A stretch of 64,000 nt of DNA, from the NCBI GenBank assembly GCA_913031125.1, contig CAJWFK010000008.1, forward strand, positions 29,050 through 93,049, in the 5' to 3' direction. This stretch comes from an uncultured Woeseia sp. (GTDB lineage Bacteria > Pseudomonadota > Gammaproteobacteria > Steroidobacterales > Woeseiaceae). Of this stretch, positions 46,043-55,659 are shown one piece after another. The notes beneath the pieces were generated by a model. The model was given only the letters and a program-made list of their open reading frames with translations, had not been told where the DNA came from and made no database searches. How positions within the stretch are numbered: position 1 is the stretch's first letter; each line of letters begins with the position of its first letter. A program made the translations under genes and the position numbers.

Positions 46043-47475
46043 GAGGGTACTTGGGTAATCAACATAGAAACCGACCGAAGCAGTCGGGAAAATCAAACAG
46101 GGGAAATCATGGCGGTCGCAGGCGTCGTCGGAGGCACCATAATCGTGACTCGATGCAGGATGACGATGGTAGTCTTGAGGTAATCCCTGCTGATCAGCTT
46201 GAGACAAGCAAGAAAGCGATGAACTTGCGGGACTTGAAAACACGTCCGGCATCAGCACTTGTAGAGCTTGGTGAGTCGTTAGGACTAGAAAATCTAGCGC
46301 GTTCCCGGAAGCAAGATATCATTTTTTCTGTTCTGAAGGCACATGCCAAGAAAGGAGAGGATATCTACGGTGATGGTGTGCTTGAGATCTTACAGGATGG
46401 TTTTGGGTTTCTGCGTTCCTCAGATAGTTCCTATCTGGCAGGGCCTGACGATATTTATGTCAGCCCCAGTCAAATCAGACGTTTCAACCTCCGGACTGGC
46501 GATACGGTTTCAGGGCTGATTCGGCCACCAAAAGATGGTGAAAGATATTTTGCGCTCCTCAAAATTGGAGAGATTAATCACGATGGGCCAGAGAATGCGC
46601 GCAACAAAGTTCTTTTTGAAAATCTAACCCCATTATTTCCTCGTGAACGATTAAAGTTGGAACAAGGTAATGGCAGCACAGAAGATCTTACTGCGCGTAT
46701 CATCGATATGGTGGCACCTATAGGAGCAGGGCAGCGTGGGCTCATTGTTTCGCCACCTAAGGCCGGTAAAACCATGCTGCTGCAGAATATAGCTTCTGCA
46801 ATTGTAGCAAACAGCCCGGATGTTGAGCTTATAGTCTTGCTTATTGACGAGAGACCGGAAGAAGTCACTGAAATGCAGAGGACAGTGCGAGGTGAAGTCG
46901 TGTCATCTACATTTGATGAGCCAGCTAGTCGTCACGTTCAAGTAGCTGATATGGTGATTGAAAAAGCCAAGCGACTAACAGAGCATAAAAGGGATGTAGT
47001 TATATTGTTAGATTCTATTACCCGTCTCGCTCGTGCCTACAATACTGTTGTGCCATCGTCCGGTAAGGTCCTTACCGGTGGTGTCGATGCTAATGCATTG
47101 CATCGACCGAAACGTTTTTTCGGTGCGGCAAGAAATATTGAAGAAGGTGGAAGCTTGACTATTTTAGCGACTGCTTTAGTTGATACTGGATCGAAAATGG
47201 ACGAAGTCATTTACGAGGAATTCAAGGGAACAGGCAACATGGAAATTCACCTGGATCGCCGCGTTTCAGAAAAGCGCGTCTTCCCCGCAATGAATATCAA
47301 CCGGTCTGGTACGCGGAAAGAAGAGCTATTGACTGAGCCGGAAGAACTCCAGAAGATGTGGGTGCTTCGCAAAGTGCTGCATCCGATGGATGAACTCGCA
47401 GCGATAGAATTCTTACTTAACAAGCTACAGGACACAAAGACTAACGCCGACTTTTTTGAGGCGATGAAACGCTAA
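46039..47475 (+). CDS. rho: Transcription termination factor Rho with Arg/Gly-rich N-terminal extension
   Basis: A 478-residue hexameric RNA-dependent ATPase. From residue 61 ([10 protein letters not shown]) it aligns from memory with E. coli Rho throughout. The RNA-binding domain includes DGFGFLRS, the Walker A is [14 protein letters not shown], the Q loop area is [20 protein letters not shown], and the C-terminus is FFEAMKR. Before that lies a basic, low-complexity extension of 60 residues containing [16 protein letters not shown] 46039 overlaps the trxA stop. A TTG at 46051 with GAGAGGG before it, or the ATG at 46219, are alternatives. Confidence 0.95.
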   Translation: MRGYLGNQHRNRPKQSGKSNRGNHGGRRRRRRHHNRDSMQDDDGSLEVIPADQLETSKKAMNLRDLKTRPASALVELGESLGLENLARSRKQDIIFSVLKAHAKKGEDIYGDGVLEILQDGFGFLRSSDSSYLAGPDDIYVSPSQIRRFNLRTGDTVSGLIRPPKDGERYFALLKIGEINHDGPENARNKVLFENLTPLFPRERLKLEQGNGSTEDLTARIIDMVAPIGAGQRGLIVSPPKAGKTMLLQNIASAIVANSPDVELIVLLIDERPEEVTEMQRTVRGEVVSSTFDEPASRHVQVADMVIEKAKRLTEHKRDVVILLDSITRLARAYNTVVPSSGKVLTGGVDANALHRPKRFFGAARNIEEGGSLTILATALVDTGSKMDEVIYEEFKGTGNMEIHLDRRVSEKRVFPAMNINRSGTRKEELLTEPEELQKMWVLRKVLHPMDELAAIEFLLNKLQDTKTNADFFEAMKR

Positions 47476-47605
47476 GCCGCAGATTATTGAAATAATATAA
47501 ACAGCTTGTTCCGGCGCTGTTGGTTCAAGCAGGTGGTAGTCTATTTAAGTTCAATCTATGCGAACGCGGTGACAATAAGCTATCGTATATTTAGATGCTG
47601 GTTAA

Positions 47606-47986
47606 CTAGCCTCTTCGGCTATCAACACTCCAGATACCTGAACCTTTTGCCGCAATATATAGGTAGACAAAGCAAAACATCACAGCAAGTTCGCCTTTAT
47701 TGTCGATTGGCCAACCGCCGCCCATTTTTCCATAGTGAACCATCCAGTAGGCAACAGCCATCAATCCGCTAGCGATGAAAGCTGCGCATGTTGTGAACAG
47801 GCCAAGCATTATCATCAGGCCACCAATAACTTCTATAGGACCTGCAATATAATGAACGTATGTGGCGCCTTCGCCAGACATAACTGTCTCAACTTTGGGC
47901 CAACCGTGAAAAATGAATAGAAATCCCGAGACAATGCGCAGTAGCGCGTAAGTCTGGTCTTCATAGGTTTTCATGAAATCCAACAT
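47606..47986 (-). CDS. DoxX-family membrane protein
   Basis: A 126-residue protein with four hydrophobic segments and the DoxX signature LLRIVSGFLFIFHGWPKV, then GGLMIMLGLFTTCAAFIA. DoxX relatives are small inner-membrane proteins of poorly defined redox-related function. The open frame reaches 48088. The ATG at 47986 is chosen because GAGGAG lies eight bases upstream and the membrane part then starts normally. Convergent with rho. Confidence 0.85.
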   Translation of the reverse strand: MLDFMKTYEDQTYALLRIVSGFLFIFHGWPKVETVMSGEGATYVHYIAGPIEVIGGLMIMLGLFTTCAAFIASGLMAVAYWMVHYGKMGGGWPIDNKGELAVMFCFVYLYIAAKGSGIWSVDSRRG

Positions 47987-48160
47987 GCTTTTAGCTCCTC
48001 TTTTTTGTTTTTCTTGTGGTTTCGCTGGATGACTTCTATTGTAACAACACACCGAAGCATTCCAAACCGATCCTGTAAAGCCTACCATTATTTGTATTGA
48101 TTACGCATTTTTGTAGTTTTAGATCATAATCAACCGGTTCAAATTCAACTGGAGACAACA

Positions 48161-48817
48161 TTGCCAGAAGACCTACGTCAAACCGAAAGAACTACCATAT
48201 CCCGACATGCGGAGCGCGGGAGTTTTTGTAGAAAAACTGCTTACGCTATCCTGGACGAAGGTATGGTGGCGCACGTCGGATTCGATATCGGCAACGGCAT
48301 AACGGTTATTCCTATGACTTATGCTCGGTTGAGTGATGAAATTGTTTTGCATGGTGCAATAGCAAGTCGCTGGTTATCGAGCTTCGAAGGGGGAAAGCCT
48401 GTAAGTGTTTGTGTGACTTTGCTTGATGGGCTGGTCTTAGCGCAGTCAGCATTTTCGCATTCGATGAATTATCGATCAGTTGTCTGTTTTGGAGACGCTA
48501 CCGTGGTTACAGGTAAGGACAAAAAGCAAGCTGCATTTAAAGCTTTTGTGGATCATCTGGTGCCGGGACGGTGGGAGGATTCTCGTCAACCGGATACTAA
48601 AGAAACTAATGCGACAGTGGTCCTTTCTGTTCCTATCGATGAAGCAAGTATCAAGATACGTTCAGGTCCGCCGAAGGACTCAATTAAGGATTTAAATTTA
48701 GGTTACTGGAGTGGAGTAGTTCCGCTGCAGTTGACGCCTGGGGCACCAATTAGGGATCCACTAATGGAAACAGAAAAAGCGGTGCCCAAGTACGTTGTTG
48801 ACTACAAGAGACCTTAA
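48161..48817 (+). CDS. Pyridoxamine 5'-phosphate oxidase-like FMN-binding protein
   Basis: A 218-residue split-barrel protein of the group often labelled flavin-nucleotide-binding or NimA-like. RHAERGSF, AYAILDEGMVAHVGF, ITVIPMTYAR and LHGAIASRWL give the characteristic early strands. It probably binds FMN or F420-type cofactor in the cytoplasm; the substrate is unknown and it is not the PdxH enzyme. Translation starts at TTG, with CTGGAGA upstream. Its stop shares TTAA with the convergent moeA gene. Confidence 0.82.
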   Translation: MPEDLRQTERTTISRHAERGSFCRKTAYAILDEGMVAHVGFDIGNGITVIPMTYARLSDEIVLHGAIASRWLSSFEGGKPVSVCVTLLDGLVLAQSAFSHSMNYRSVVCFGDATVVTGKDKKQAAFKAFVDHLVPGRWEDSRQPDTKETNATVVLSVPIDEASIKIRSGPPKDSIKDLNLGYWSGVVPLQLTPGAPIRDPLMETEKAVPKYVVDYKRP

Positions 48818-50022
48818 GAAATTGTCCATCTATGTATTGGTACTATAGCGCCTGCATCGAAAAAACCATTCTCTTTGGCGAGCTCAACATAACCGTCTGT
48901 GCCTGTTAATGACGTGAAGTCGCCTGATGTATTCGTTGGTACAGGGGTTGCATTAATAAAGCCATCTGCACTACAGGATATTCGTACAGGCATGAAACAT
49001 GTGAGCTTAGATGAACAAGTCACTTCTTCAGCTAATACCGCAAATTCAGATTGAGTTTTCGCTCGGCCGGCGGCATGCAAAAGTGCTGGTATAACGTAAT
49101 GCCGGCAACAGACTATCGTGGAAACGGGGTTTCCAGGTAGCGCAAACACCTGTTGCCCAGCTGGCCCGATTCCAAACCACATCGGTTTTCCTGGTTGTTG
49201 GCTAATTTTGTGAAATACAATTTTTACACCTAATTTCGTTAGTACTTCAGGAACATAATCGGCTTTTCCCATGGAAACGCCACCACTAAGAACAATAACT
49301 TCGTTCTCCGCAAGGATCTTCTCCAACCGCTTTTCGAGGATATCTTGATCATCGACAAGATGTTCGTGTGTGGTATTGAAGAATCCGTGCCGAGTTAGCA
49401 TAGCGTTAAGGGCTGGTCCATTGGACATGCGGATCTGGTGTGCTTCGATCTTTTTTCCCGGATCTACTAGTTCGTTACCAGTCGAAATTAGCTGAATGGT
49501 TGGTTGTTTGCTTACTTGAACTGATTCTAGGCCGCATGAAGCTATGATAGCGATGTCCATTGGTGAGATCACCTGTCCAGGGCGCAATATTACATGCCCC
49601 TTTTCATGATCGGAGCCTTGGGGATGAATAAATTGGTTTCTTTCGGGTAGGTATCCATTTTCCAATATAGCATGGTCATTCTTAATTGAAATACGTTCAA
49701 CGGGCACAACACAGTCGCTTCCTTTGGGAAGCACACTTCCTGTCATTATTTCTAGACAATCATTAGCTTGACAAAGCCGGTGAACTTGATCGCCTGCCTG
49801 TTGAGTGCCTTTGATCGCGAATTCTGTTATCCCCTTTGTGAATGCATCGAATTTGATAGCAATGCCGTCCATAGTGACGCGATCAAATGGTGGCTGGTCG
49901 CGTTCTGCCTTCACCCGTTGTTGGAGTACACGACCACTCGCTTGATGCAGTTGCACTATTTCCCTGTCGACGGAAGGTATAGCATCGGTAATCATACAAA
50001 TTGCTTTTTCGACGGTAAGCAT
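48814..50022 (-). CDS. moeA: Molybdopterin molybdenumtransferase MoeA
   Basis: A 402-residue cytoplasmic enzyme that inserts molybdate into adenylylated molybdopterin. The N-terminal part has RDQPPFDRVTMDGIAI. The central MPT-binding domain contains STGNELV and LSGGVSMGKADYVP, and ALPGNPVSTIVC is a further family block. It is the last gene of the ten-gene minus-strand run, eight bases after purD. Its product is needed for the molybdenum formate dehydrogenase encoded near 5.5-11 kb. No other moa/mob gene is in the window. Confidence 0.95.
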   Translation of the reverse strand: MLTVEKAICMITDAIPSVDREIVQLHQASGRVLQQRVKAERDQPPFDRVTMDGIAIKFDAFTKGITEFAIKGTQQAGDQVHRLCQANDCLEIMTGSVLPKGSDCVVPVERISIKNDHAILENGYLPERNQFIHPQGSDHEKGHVILRPGQVISPMDIAIIASCGLESVQVSKQPTIQLISTGNELVDPGKKIEAHQIRMSNGPALNAMLTRHGFFNTTHEHLVDDQDILEKRLEKILAENEVIVLSGGVSMGKADYVPEVLTKLGVKIVFHKISQQPGKPMWFGIGPAGQQVFALPGNPVSTIVCCRHYVIPALLHAAGRAKTQSEFAVLAEEVTCSSKLTCFMPVRISCSADGFINATPVPTNTSGDFTSLTGTDGYVELAKENGFFDAGAIVPIHRWTIS

Positions 50023-50030
50023 ATCGGTTG

Positions 50031-51317
50031 TCAGCTTTGTTCTCTGGTAATCGCGCGATGTCCGATATCTTTGCGGTAATAGACTTTGTCCCAGTGGATT
50101 GCATCGACTTGTTGATAAACGTTTTTGTAGGCATCAGCAACAGTATTGCCAAGACTGACAACGCAAAGTACCCGGCCGCCGTTAGTTACAACGGTATCTC
50201 CTTCAAATTTTGTTCCGGCATGAAAAATTTTCGTGGAGGACTCTTTCGAGCTGTTAAGCCCCTCTATCAATTCACCTGTTGCATAATTAGCTGGATATCC
50301 GCCGGCAGCCATGACAACTCCAAGTGCCTTTCTCGGATCCCATTTCATTGTTACCCCGGCTAATTGGCCTTCCAGGGTGGCTTTACAAACGGAAACTAGA
50401 TCACTCTGCAGCCGGGCCATTATTGGCTGTGTCTCAGGGTCGCCTAGCCGACAGTTGAATTCTATGACCTTAGGTATGCCCTCTGCAGTAATCATTAGGC
50501 CAGCATAGAGAAAACCGGTGTAGTTGATACCATCTTGGCGCAACCCTTTAAGTGTCGGATGAATAACCAAGTTGAGAATCCGCCGTTCAATTTCTTCCGT
50601 AATGACCGGGGCGGGCGAGTATGCTCCCATGCCACCTGTATTGGGTCCAGTATCACCGTCGTCACGCGCTTTGTGATCTTGTGATGTCGCAAGTGGCACC
50701 ACGTTTGTACCGTCAGTGATAATTATAAAACTTGCTTCTTCCCCTTCCAGAAATTCCTCTATCACAATGCGACTCCCAGCTGCACCGAAGCGGTTATCAC
50801 TAAGCATACTGGTAGCTGCTCGTTCTGCTTGTTCAATAGTTTGTGCGACGATAACGCCCTTGCCAGCGGCGAGCCCATCCGCTTTTATCACGATTGGTGC
50901 CCCTTTTTCGTTGAGGTATTTTAATGCGGGGCCAAGTTCCGAAAAGGTTTGATACTCTGCCGTGGGAATTCCGTATTTATTGAGAAAGTTTTTTGTGAAT
51001 GATTTTGAGCCTTCAAGTTGAGCACCAGCTGAATCTGGGCCAAAGCAGGGAAGTCCTGCTTTTCGGAAATGATCGACAATTCCGGCAACTAAAGGATCTT
51101 CCGGTCCCACAATGGTAAGCATAATTGCTTCATCACTAGCGAGTGTTATCAGTTGTCCAATATCATTTGCAGCGATGGGTACGTTTCGAACCTTGTTTTC
51201 CAGCGCTGTACCGGCATTCCCAGGTGCAACTAGAACTTCTTCTACGTTTTCCGATTGTGCACATTTCCACGCAAGAGCATGTTCACGGCCACCACTGCCT
51301 ATTATTAATACTTTCAT
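50031..51317 (-). CDS. purD: Phosphoribosylamine-glycine ligase
   Basis: A 428-residue ATP-grasp enzyme that makes glycinamide ribonucleotide in purine synthesis. It begins [17 protein letters not shown]. Later blocks are [44 protein letters not shown] and [12 protein letters not shown]. The ATG at 51317 shares one base with the purH stop (TGATG); the TTG one codon earlier is less likely. moeA follows eight bases later. Confidence 0.97.
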   Translation of the reverse strand: MKVLIIGSGGREHALAWKCAQSENVEEVLVAPGNAGTALENKVRNVPIAANDIGQLITLASDEAIMLTIVGPEDPLVAGIVDHFRKAGLPCFGPDSAGAQLEGSKSFTKNFLNKYGIPTAEYQTFSELGPALKYLNEKGAPIVIKADGLAAGKGVIVAQTIEQAERAATSMLSDNRFGAAGSRIVIEEFLEGEEASFIIITDGTNVVPLATSQDHKARDDGDTGPNTGGMGAYSPAPVITEEIERRILNLVIHPTLKGLRQDGINYTGFLYAGLMITAEGIPKVIEFNCRLGDPETQPIMARLQSDLVSVCKATLEGQLAGVTMKWDPRKALGVVMAAGGYPANYATGELIEGLNSSKESSTKIFHAGTKFEGDTVVTNGGRVLCVVSLGNTVADAYKNVYQQVDAIHWDKVYYRKDIGHRAITREQS

Positions 51318-52867
51318 CAATGCCTAAAATGCCGAATGCCAGTGAAAACCATAGCCAGCCCATGGTCATCTGCGGCTTTTATGACTTCGTCATCACGTTT
51401 TGATCCGCCGGGCTGAATGATTGCAGAGATGCCATAAGTCGCGGCAATATCTATACCATCACGAAATGGAAAAAATGCGTCAGAAGCCATCACCGAATTC
51501 TCTACAGTCAATCCCTCATCGATCGCTTTTATGGCAGCGATTTTAGTTGAATAAACTCTGCTCATCTGGCCGGCACCGATACCGATTGTCATGCCATCTT
51601 TACAGAATACGATAGCATTCGATTTAACAAAGCTTGCAACTTTCCATGCAAACAACATGTCTTTTATCTGTGTTTCACCAGGTATTTTTTTGGAGACAAC
51701 TTTGAGGTCGGCCTCATGGATTGTGTTTGTATCTGAAGTTTGCAGTAGTATTCCGCCCGATACTTTCTGAAAATTGAAATCTACCGTCCGGCCTTCATCC
51801 CATTCACCGCTGATAAGTACACGGAGATTAGTTTTCGCAGCTAAAACCGGTATCGCGCTATCTTCAATTGCCGGTGCAATAATTACCTCAGCAAATTGTT
51901 TTTTGATAATAATTTTTGCAGTTTCCTGGTTGAGTGGACGGTTGAATGCAATGATTCCGCCGAAGGCTGATGTTGGATCGGTAGAAAACGCTTTTTCATA
52001 GGCTGCTTGAATAGATTCGCTGATCGCCACCCCGCATGGGTTTGCATGTTTAACAATTACGCAGGCTGGTACATCAAATTGTTTGACACATTCAAGAGCT
52101 GCATCCGTGTCAGAAATATTATTATATGAAAGCTCCTTGCCTTGAAGCTGTTGAGCCAGTGCGAGGGAGCCCATTTCTGGTGCTTGGTCTGAATAAAAAG
52201 CTGCTGATTGATGGGGGTTCTCCCCGTAGCGAAGTTTTCCAATCAGATTGCCGGAATATATGAATCGTTCATTAAATAAATTTTCATCACCAACAGAGGA
52301 CAAATACTGCGTAATGGCAGTATCGTAATTTGCGGTGTGCGCATAAGCTTTTGCAGCTAGGCGCAGCCGGTCTTCCTTGCTTATACTGTTGCAGCGAAGC
52401 TTTTCAAGTAGCGGAGCGTAGTCTTCGGGATCCACGATTACGATAACGTCTTCATGGTTTTTGGCTGCGGCGCGAATCATGGCGGGGCCACCAATATCAA
52501 TATTCTCAATGGCCTCATTTAGCGTAGAGTCCTGTCGCTTGATTGTTGCTTCAAAGGGATAAAGATTCACGGCGAGAAGGTCAATCGGTTGGATACCGTG
52601 CTCTTTCATTTCACTGTCATCAGTACCACGCCTGCCTAGCAATCCGCCATGAATAATTGGGTGCAGTGTTTTCACTCTGCCGTCCATTATTTCAGGGAAG
52701 CTGGTTTTAGCCGAGACCTCAATTGCTTCTATCCCAGATTTTTTAAGTTGCTGCGCGGTACCGCCGGTCGAAAGTATTTCCGCTCCGAGACTGGAAAGAC
52801 CGTGAGCGAACTCTGTTACATGCCGCTTATCAGAGACACTGACAAGCGCACGACGAACTTTGAACAT
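51317..52867 (-). CDS. purH: Bifunctional AICAR formyltransferase/IMP cyclohydrolase
   Basis: A 516-residue enzyme catalysing the last two steps of IMP synthesis. The N-terminal cyclohydrolase domain (MGS-like) starts with [19 protein letters not shown] and contains [18 protein letters not shown]. The C-terminal formyltransferase part contains [10 protein letters not shown] and the region [12 protein letters not shown]. It lies between fis and purD in the usual gammaproteobacterial order, with a nine-base gap after fis. Confidence 0.97.
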   Translation of the reverse strand: MFKVRRALVSVSDKRHVTEFAHGLSSLGAEILSTGGTAQQLKKSGIEAIEVSAKTSFPEIMDGRVKTLHPIIHGGLLGRRGTDDSEMKEHGIQPIDLLAVNLYPFEATIKRQDSTLNEAIENIDIGGPAMIRAAAKNHEDVIVIVDPEDYAPLLEKLRCNSISKEDRLRLAAKAYAHTANYDTAITQYLSSVGDENLFNERFIYSGNLIGKLRYGENPHQSAAFYSDQAPEMGSLALAQQLQGKELSYNNISDTDAALECVKQFDVPACVIVKHANPCGVAISESIQAAYEKAFSTDPTSAFGGIIAFNRPLNQETAKIIIKKQFAEVIIAPAIEDSAIPVLAAKTNLRVLISGEWDEGRTVDFNFQKVSGGILLQTSDTNTIHEADLKVVSKKIPGETQIKDMLFAWKVASFVKSNAIVFCKDGMTIGIGAGQMSRVYSTKIAAIKAIDEGLTVENSVMASDAFFPFRDGIDIAATYGISAIIQPGGSKRDDEVIKAADDHGLAMVFTGIRHFRH

Positions 52868-52876
52868 CGGGCCCCT

Positions 52877-53173
52877 TTATTGATTCAGGTAATAGGTTTT
52901 TAATTTTTTTCGGAGCGTGCCGCGATTGATTCCGAGGATACCAGCCGCTTGACTCTGGTTGCCTTGAGTGTAGTCCATGACAACCCTAAACAAAGGCTCC
53001 TCAACTTCGCTTAGTACTAGGTCATATAGTTCGCCCGGACGGTCACCATTCAAGGTTTTGAAATATGCTTGAAGCGCTTCTTCTGTATGTGTTCGCAGCG
53101 GTTTACGATTTTTCCCGGTTTGGAGCTCTTTATTCTTGTCCTTTGATGTATTGTCTGATTTGGTCTTAGCCAC
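52877..53173 (-). CDS. fis: DNA-binding protein Fis
   Basis: A 98-residue nucleoid protein that bends DNA and activates rRNA and other promoters. The C-terminal helix-turn-helix NQSQAAGILGINRGTLRKKL is near-identical in pattern to E. coli Fis, and YDLVLSEVEEPLFRVVMDYT is the dimer helix. The N-terminal 25 residues are Lys/Asn-rich and probably disordered. The start is GTG. It follows dusB by 50 bases, as in other Gammaproteobacteria. Confidence 0.96.
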   Translation of the reverse strand: MAKTKSDNTSKDKNKELQTGKNRKPLRTHTEEALQAYFKTLNGDRPGELYDLVLSEVEEPLFRVVMDYTQGNQSQAAGILGINRGTLRKKLKTYYLNQ

Positions 53174-53223
53174 GGTCCGCTCATTCCACGTTATAGCCGC
53201 ACAAAACTACCCTAACAATTTTC

Positions 53224-54225
53224 CTAAGCGGCTAGTATTTCATCCTTGACATACTTGCCTAGGAAATTCCGCGTCAGACCAATTTGTTCGGAAGCATTAT
53301 CTACGCGCACCACCTGTGACCGGAATTCTTCTGTATTTTTTAGGCCGGCGCAGTACCAAGTAAGGTGCTTGCGAGCCACCCGAACTCCAGTCTCGTTGCC
53401 ATAAAATCGATAAAGGTGTTCAAGGTGGGCGAGCATAATATCACGGACTTTATTTTTATCCAGCGGTGGACTTAAAGTGCCGTTTTCGTAGAAATAATTT
53501 AGTTCATGAAAGACCCATGGTCGGCCGCGAGCTGATCTTCCAATCATCAAGCCATCAACGGAACTTAGGTGCAAAACTTCAAGCGACTTCTCGGGATTAC
53601 CCAGATCACCATTGGCCAGAATAGGTATTGAAACATTATCCTTAATTTGCGCAACTGTTTCATGTTCTGCCCCCCCTTTATATTTGCAAGCACGTGTCCT
53701 GCCGTGCACTGCAAGGGCTTGGATTCCAATATCTTCGGCTATACGGGCAATTTCCAGAGCATTTTTACTTTCCTTGTCCCAGCCGGTCCTGATTTTTAGG
53801 GTTACGGGTACTGTTACAGAAGCAACCACTGCCGCCAGAATCTGGGACACTAATGCGGGGTTTCGAAGCAGTGCTGAACCAGCGGCACGGCGACAGACTT
53901 TTTTGGCTGGGCATCCCATATTGATATCGATAATTTGTGCTCCCCGATCTACACAGAGTTTGGCAGCTATTGCCATGCGGTCCGGTTCTGAGCCGGCTAT
54001 TTGCACGACCCTTGGTTCCTCATCGAAATCAAGCTCGAGCCTTTGACGAGATTTCGTTGTTTGCCATAAAGTGATGTCTGCAGTTGTCATTTCTGAAGTT
54101 GTCATGCCAGCCCCAAATTGGCGACATAGTCGGCGAAACGGAACATCCGTGATGCCGGCCATAGGGGCGAGAGTAAAGCGACTTGGCAACGCATATTGAC
54201 CAATTTTTAAATTGCTATGCTGCAT
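53224..54225 (-). CDS. dusB: tRNA-dihydrouridine synthase B
   Basis: A 333-residue FMN enzyme reducing uridine in tRNA (U17 in E. coli). The fold starts RFTLAPMAGITDVPFRRLCR. The catalytic cysteine lies in DINMGCPAKKVCRR, and AVHGRTRACKYKG, ILANGDLGNPE and MIGRSARGRPWVF are family blocks. It is directly upstream of fis, the conserved dusB-fis pair. Its start follows the DUF3426 gene by nine bases. Confidence 0.95.
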   Translation of the reverse strand: MQHSNLKIGQYALPSRFTLAPMAGITDVPFRRLCRQFGAGMTTSEMTTADITLWQTTKSRQRLELDFDEEPRVVQIAGSEPDRMAIAAKLCVDRGAQIIDINMGCPAKKVCRRAAGSALLRNPALVSQILAAVVASVTVPVTLKIRTGWDKESKNALEIARIAEDIGIQALAVHGRTRACKYKGGAEHETVAQIKDNVSIPILANGDLGNPEKSLEVLHLSSVDGLMIGRSARGRPWVFHELNYFYENGTLSPPLDKNKVRDIMLAHLEHLYRFYGNETGVRVARKHLTWYCAGLKNTEEFRSQVVRVDNASEQIGLTRNFLGKYVKDEILAA

Positions 54226-54234
54226 TTGCTTTGA

Positions 54235-54762
54235 TTAGTTCTTAAAGTTTTCTATATTGCAGCGTGCGGTGCTACCCCGGCTTTCATAACATACATTGAG
54301 TTTGAATCCGGTTGTTTCAGTTGAGGGCTTCTGAATCGCAATAGTTGCGGTGAATGGCCGTCCGGTTGCTATAAACTTATTCGGGTCAACATTATTAGTT
54401 AGATATTCAGCAGGTTTAACTATACGGCGGCCAATAATGTCTTCAAATCGGTTCGTCAGCGATACAAGTATGAGAGGGTATGGAAGGGGTTCATTAGATC
54501 GATTTACGATGCTAGATGAGATGGTTAGAGCTGTTTCTCTTGCGTCTATTTCACCGCTTGTTCTTGTAAATTGCCACGCCGCAATGTCCCATCTAGGGCT
54601 AATCTGCGCACCAAATACACGGTAAATAGGGGCAATGGTAGAAGCAAACATTCTGTTGGTTGCAAGCGTGTCTCGAGAGCTGTGCATATATTGCAATACA
54701 AGCAAGAAGCCGAGTAGTCCGATTGCTAATTCTATGCGGTATTTCGTGATTTTTTCATGCAC
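54235..54762 (-). CDS. Short DUF3426 protein lacking the zinc ribbon
   Basis: A 175-residue membrane-anchored protein with one segment near residues 10-27 and a C-terminal beta-rich domain. The block PRWDIAAWQFTRTSGEIDAR, then PYPLILVSLTNRFEDIIGRR and ATIAIQKPS, matches the DUF3426 pattern. Members at this position between prmA and dusB usually carry an N-terminal cysteine zinc ribbon and are about twice as long. Here no CxxC pair is seen and the start is GTG. The function is unknown. Confidence 0.75.
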   Translation of the reverse strand: MHEKITKYRIELAIGLLGFLLVLQYMHSSRDTLATNRMFASTIAPIYRVFGAQISPRWDIAAWQFTRTSGEIDARETALTISSSIVNRSNEPLPYPLILVSLTNRFEDIIGRRIVKPAEYLTNNVDPNKFIATGRPFTATIAIQKPSTETTGFKLNVCYESRGSTARCNIENFKN

Positions 54763-54771
54763 GCGTGGTAG

Positions 54772-55650
54772 TTATTTCCTTAAGCCGGTAAGCAGCACCC
54801 ATTTATCTCGCATGTGTGGATCATCAAAATTGACATATTCACAGTATGCATTAATCACATCATCGACTTGGTTAGGCAATATTCCTGAGAGACCGATTTG
54901 GCCCGTCGCTTTTAATTTTTGGCATATCAATGATGCATTGTCGATTAAGGTACGAGCCAGAATATTGGCGATAATTATGTCGCAGGACACTGTCTCACTG
55001 CTTAAGTCGGTCCTTATACAGACTCGATCTGTTACGCTGTTTTTTGCGGCATTAAGCTTTGTTGACGTTAGTGCTTGTTGATCTGTGTCGATTGCTACTA
55101 CCTCTTTGGCCCCTAATTTCAACGCGGCTATGCCTAATATGCCTGAACCACAGCCGTAATCATAAAGTCGTTTATCCTTAAGGGGGATACTCTCCAGCCA
55201 TTCCAGGCATAGGGCGGTAGTTGGGTGCGTGCCAGTGCCAAATGCCAGGCCGGGAGACATACGTACAACTATTGCTCGTTTGTCTGGGCTAGTCATATCG
55301 GGTGGGATCACCCATAGTCGTTTTCCGAATTGCATAGGTTTAAAATCTTTGATCCATTTTGATTCCCAGTTGGCATCTTGAAGATCTTCAAACCGATGTT
55401 GTGGTGCTGTTGTAAGCTGCAGTGACCTCATGAGGGATTGTGTCAGATTTGATAAATCTGTTTCTTGGTCAAATAGTGCCTTCACTTCAGTATGTTGCCA
55501 CAAAGGTGTTTCACCAGGACCAGGCTCGAGAATTGGGTCATCTCGCCCGTCGTTGTAGGTTATGGCAATCGCCCCATGGTCAACTAGTATCTTTTCGACC
55601 GTTTTTGGCTCAAGCGAGCTAAGACTCATGATGAAATGTCGCCAGCCCAC
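54772..55650 (-). CDS. prmA: Ribosomal protein L11 methyltransferase
   Basis: A 292-residue SAM-dependent enzyme that trimethylates lysines and the N-terminus of L11. The N-terminal substrate domain has EPGPGETPLWQHTEV. The SAM site is in MSPGLAFGTGTHPTTALCLE and YDYGCGSGILGIAALKLGA, with the catalytic-loop sequence IIANILART. The start is GTG (MGWRHF); the N-terminus resembles the MPW of other PrmA proteins. Located nine bases after accC. Confidence 0.93.
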   Translation of the reverse strand: MGWRHFIMSLSSLEPKTVEKILVDHGAIAITYNDGRDDPILEPGPGETPLWQHTEVKALFDQETDLSNLTQSLMRSLQLTTAPQHRFEDLQDANWESKWIKDFKPMQFGKRLWVIPPDMTSPDKRAIVVRMSPGLAFGTGTHPTTALCLEWLESIPLKDKRLYDYGCGSGILGIAALKLGAKEVVAIDTDQQALTSTKLNAAKNSVTDRVCIRTDLSSETVSCDIIIANILARTLIDNASLICQKLKATGQIGLSGILPNQVDDVINAYCEYVNFDDPHMRDKWVLLTGLRK

Positions 55651-55659
55651 ATCACCCGC

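Noticed and set aside
47500..47521. AACAGC/GCTGTT inverted repeat after rho as a terminator
   Set aside because: Only a 6-bp stem with a 10-nt loop and no T-run, so it does not qualify as an intrinsic terminator.
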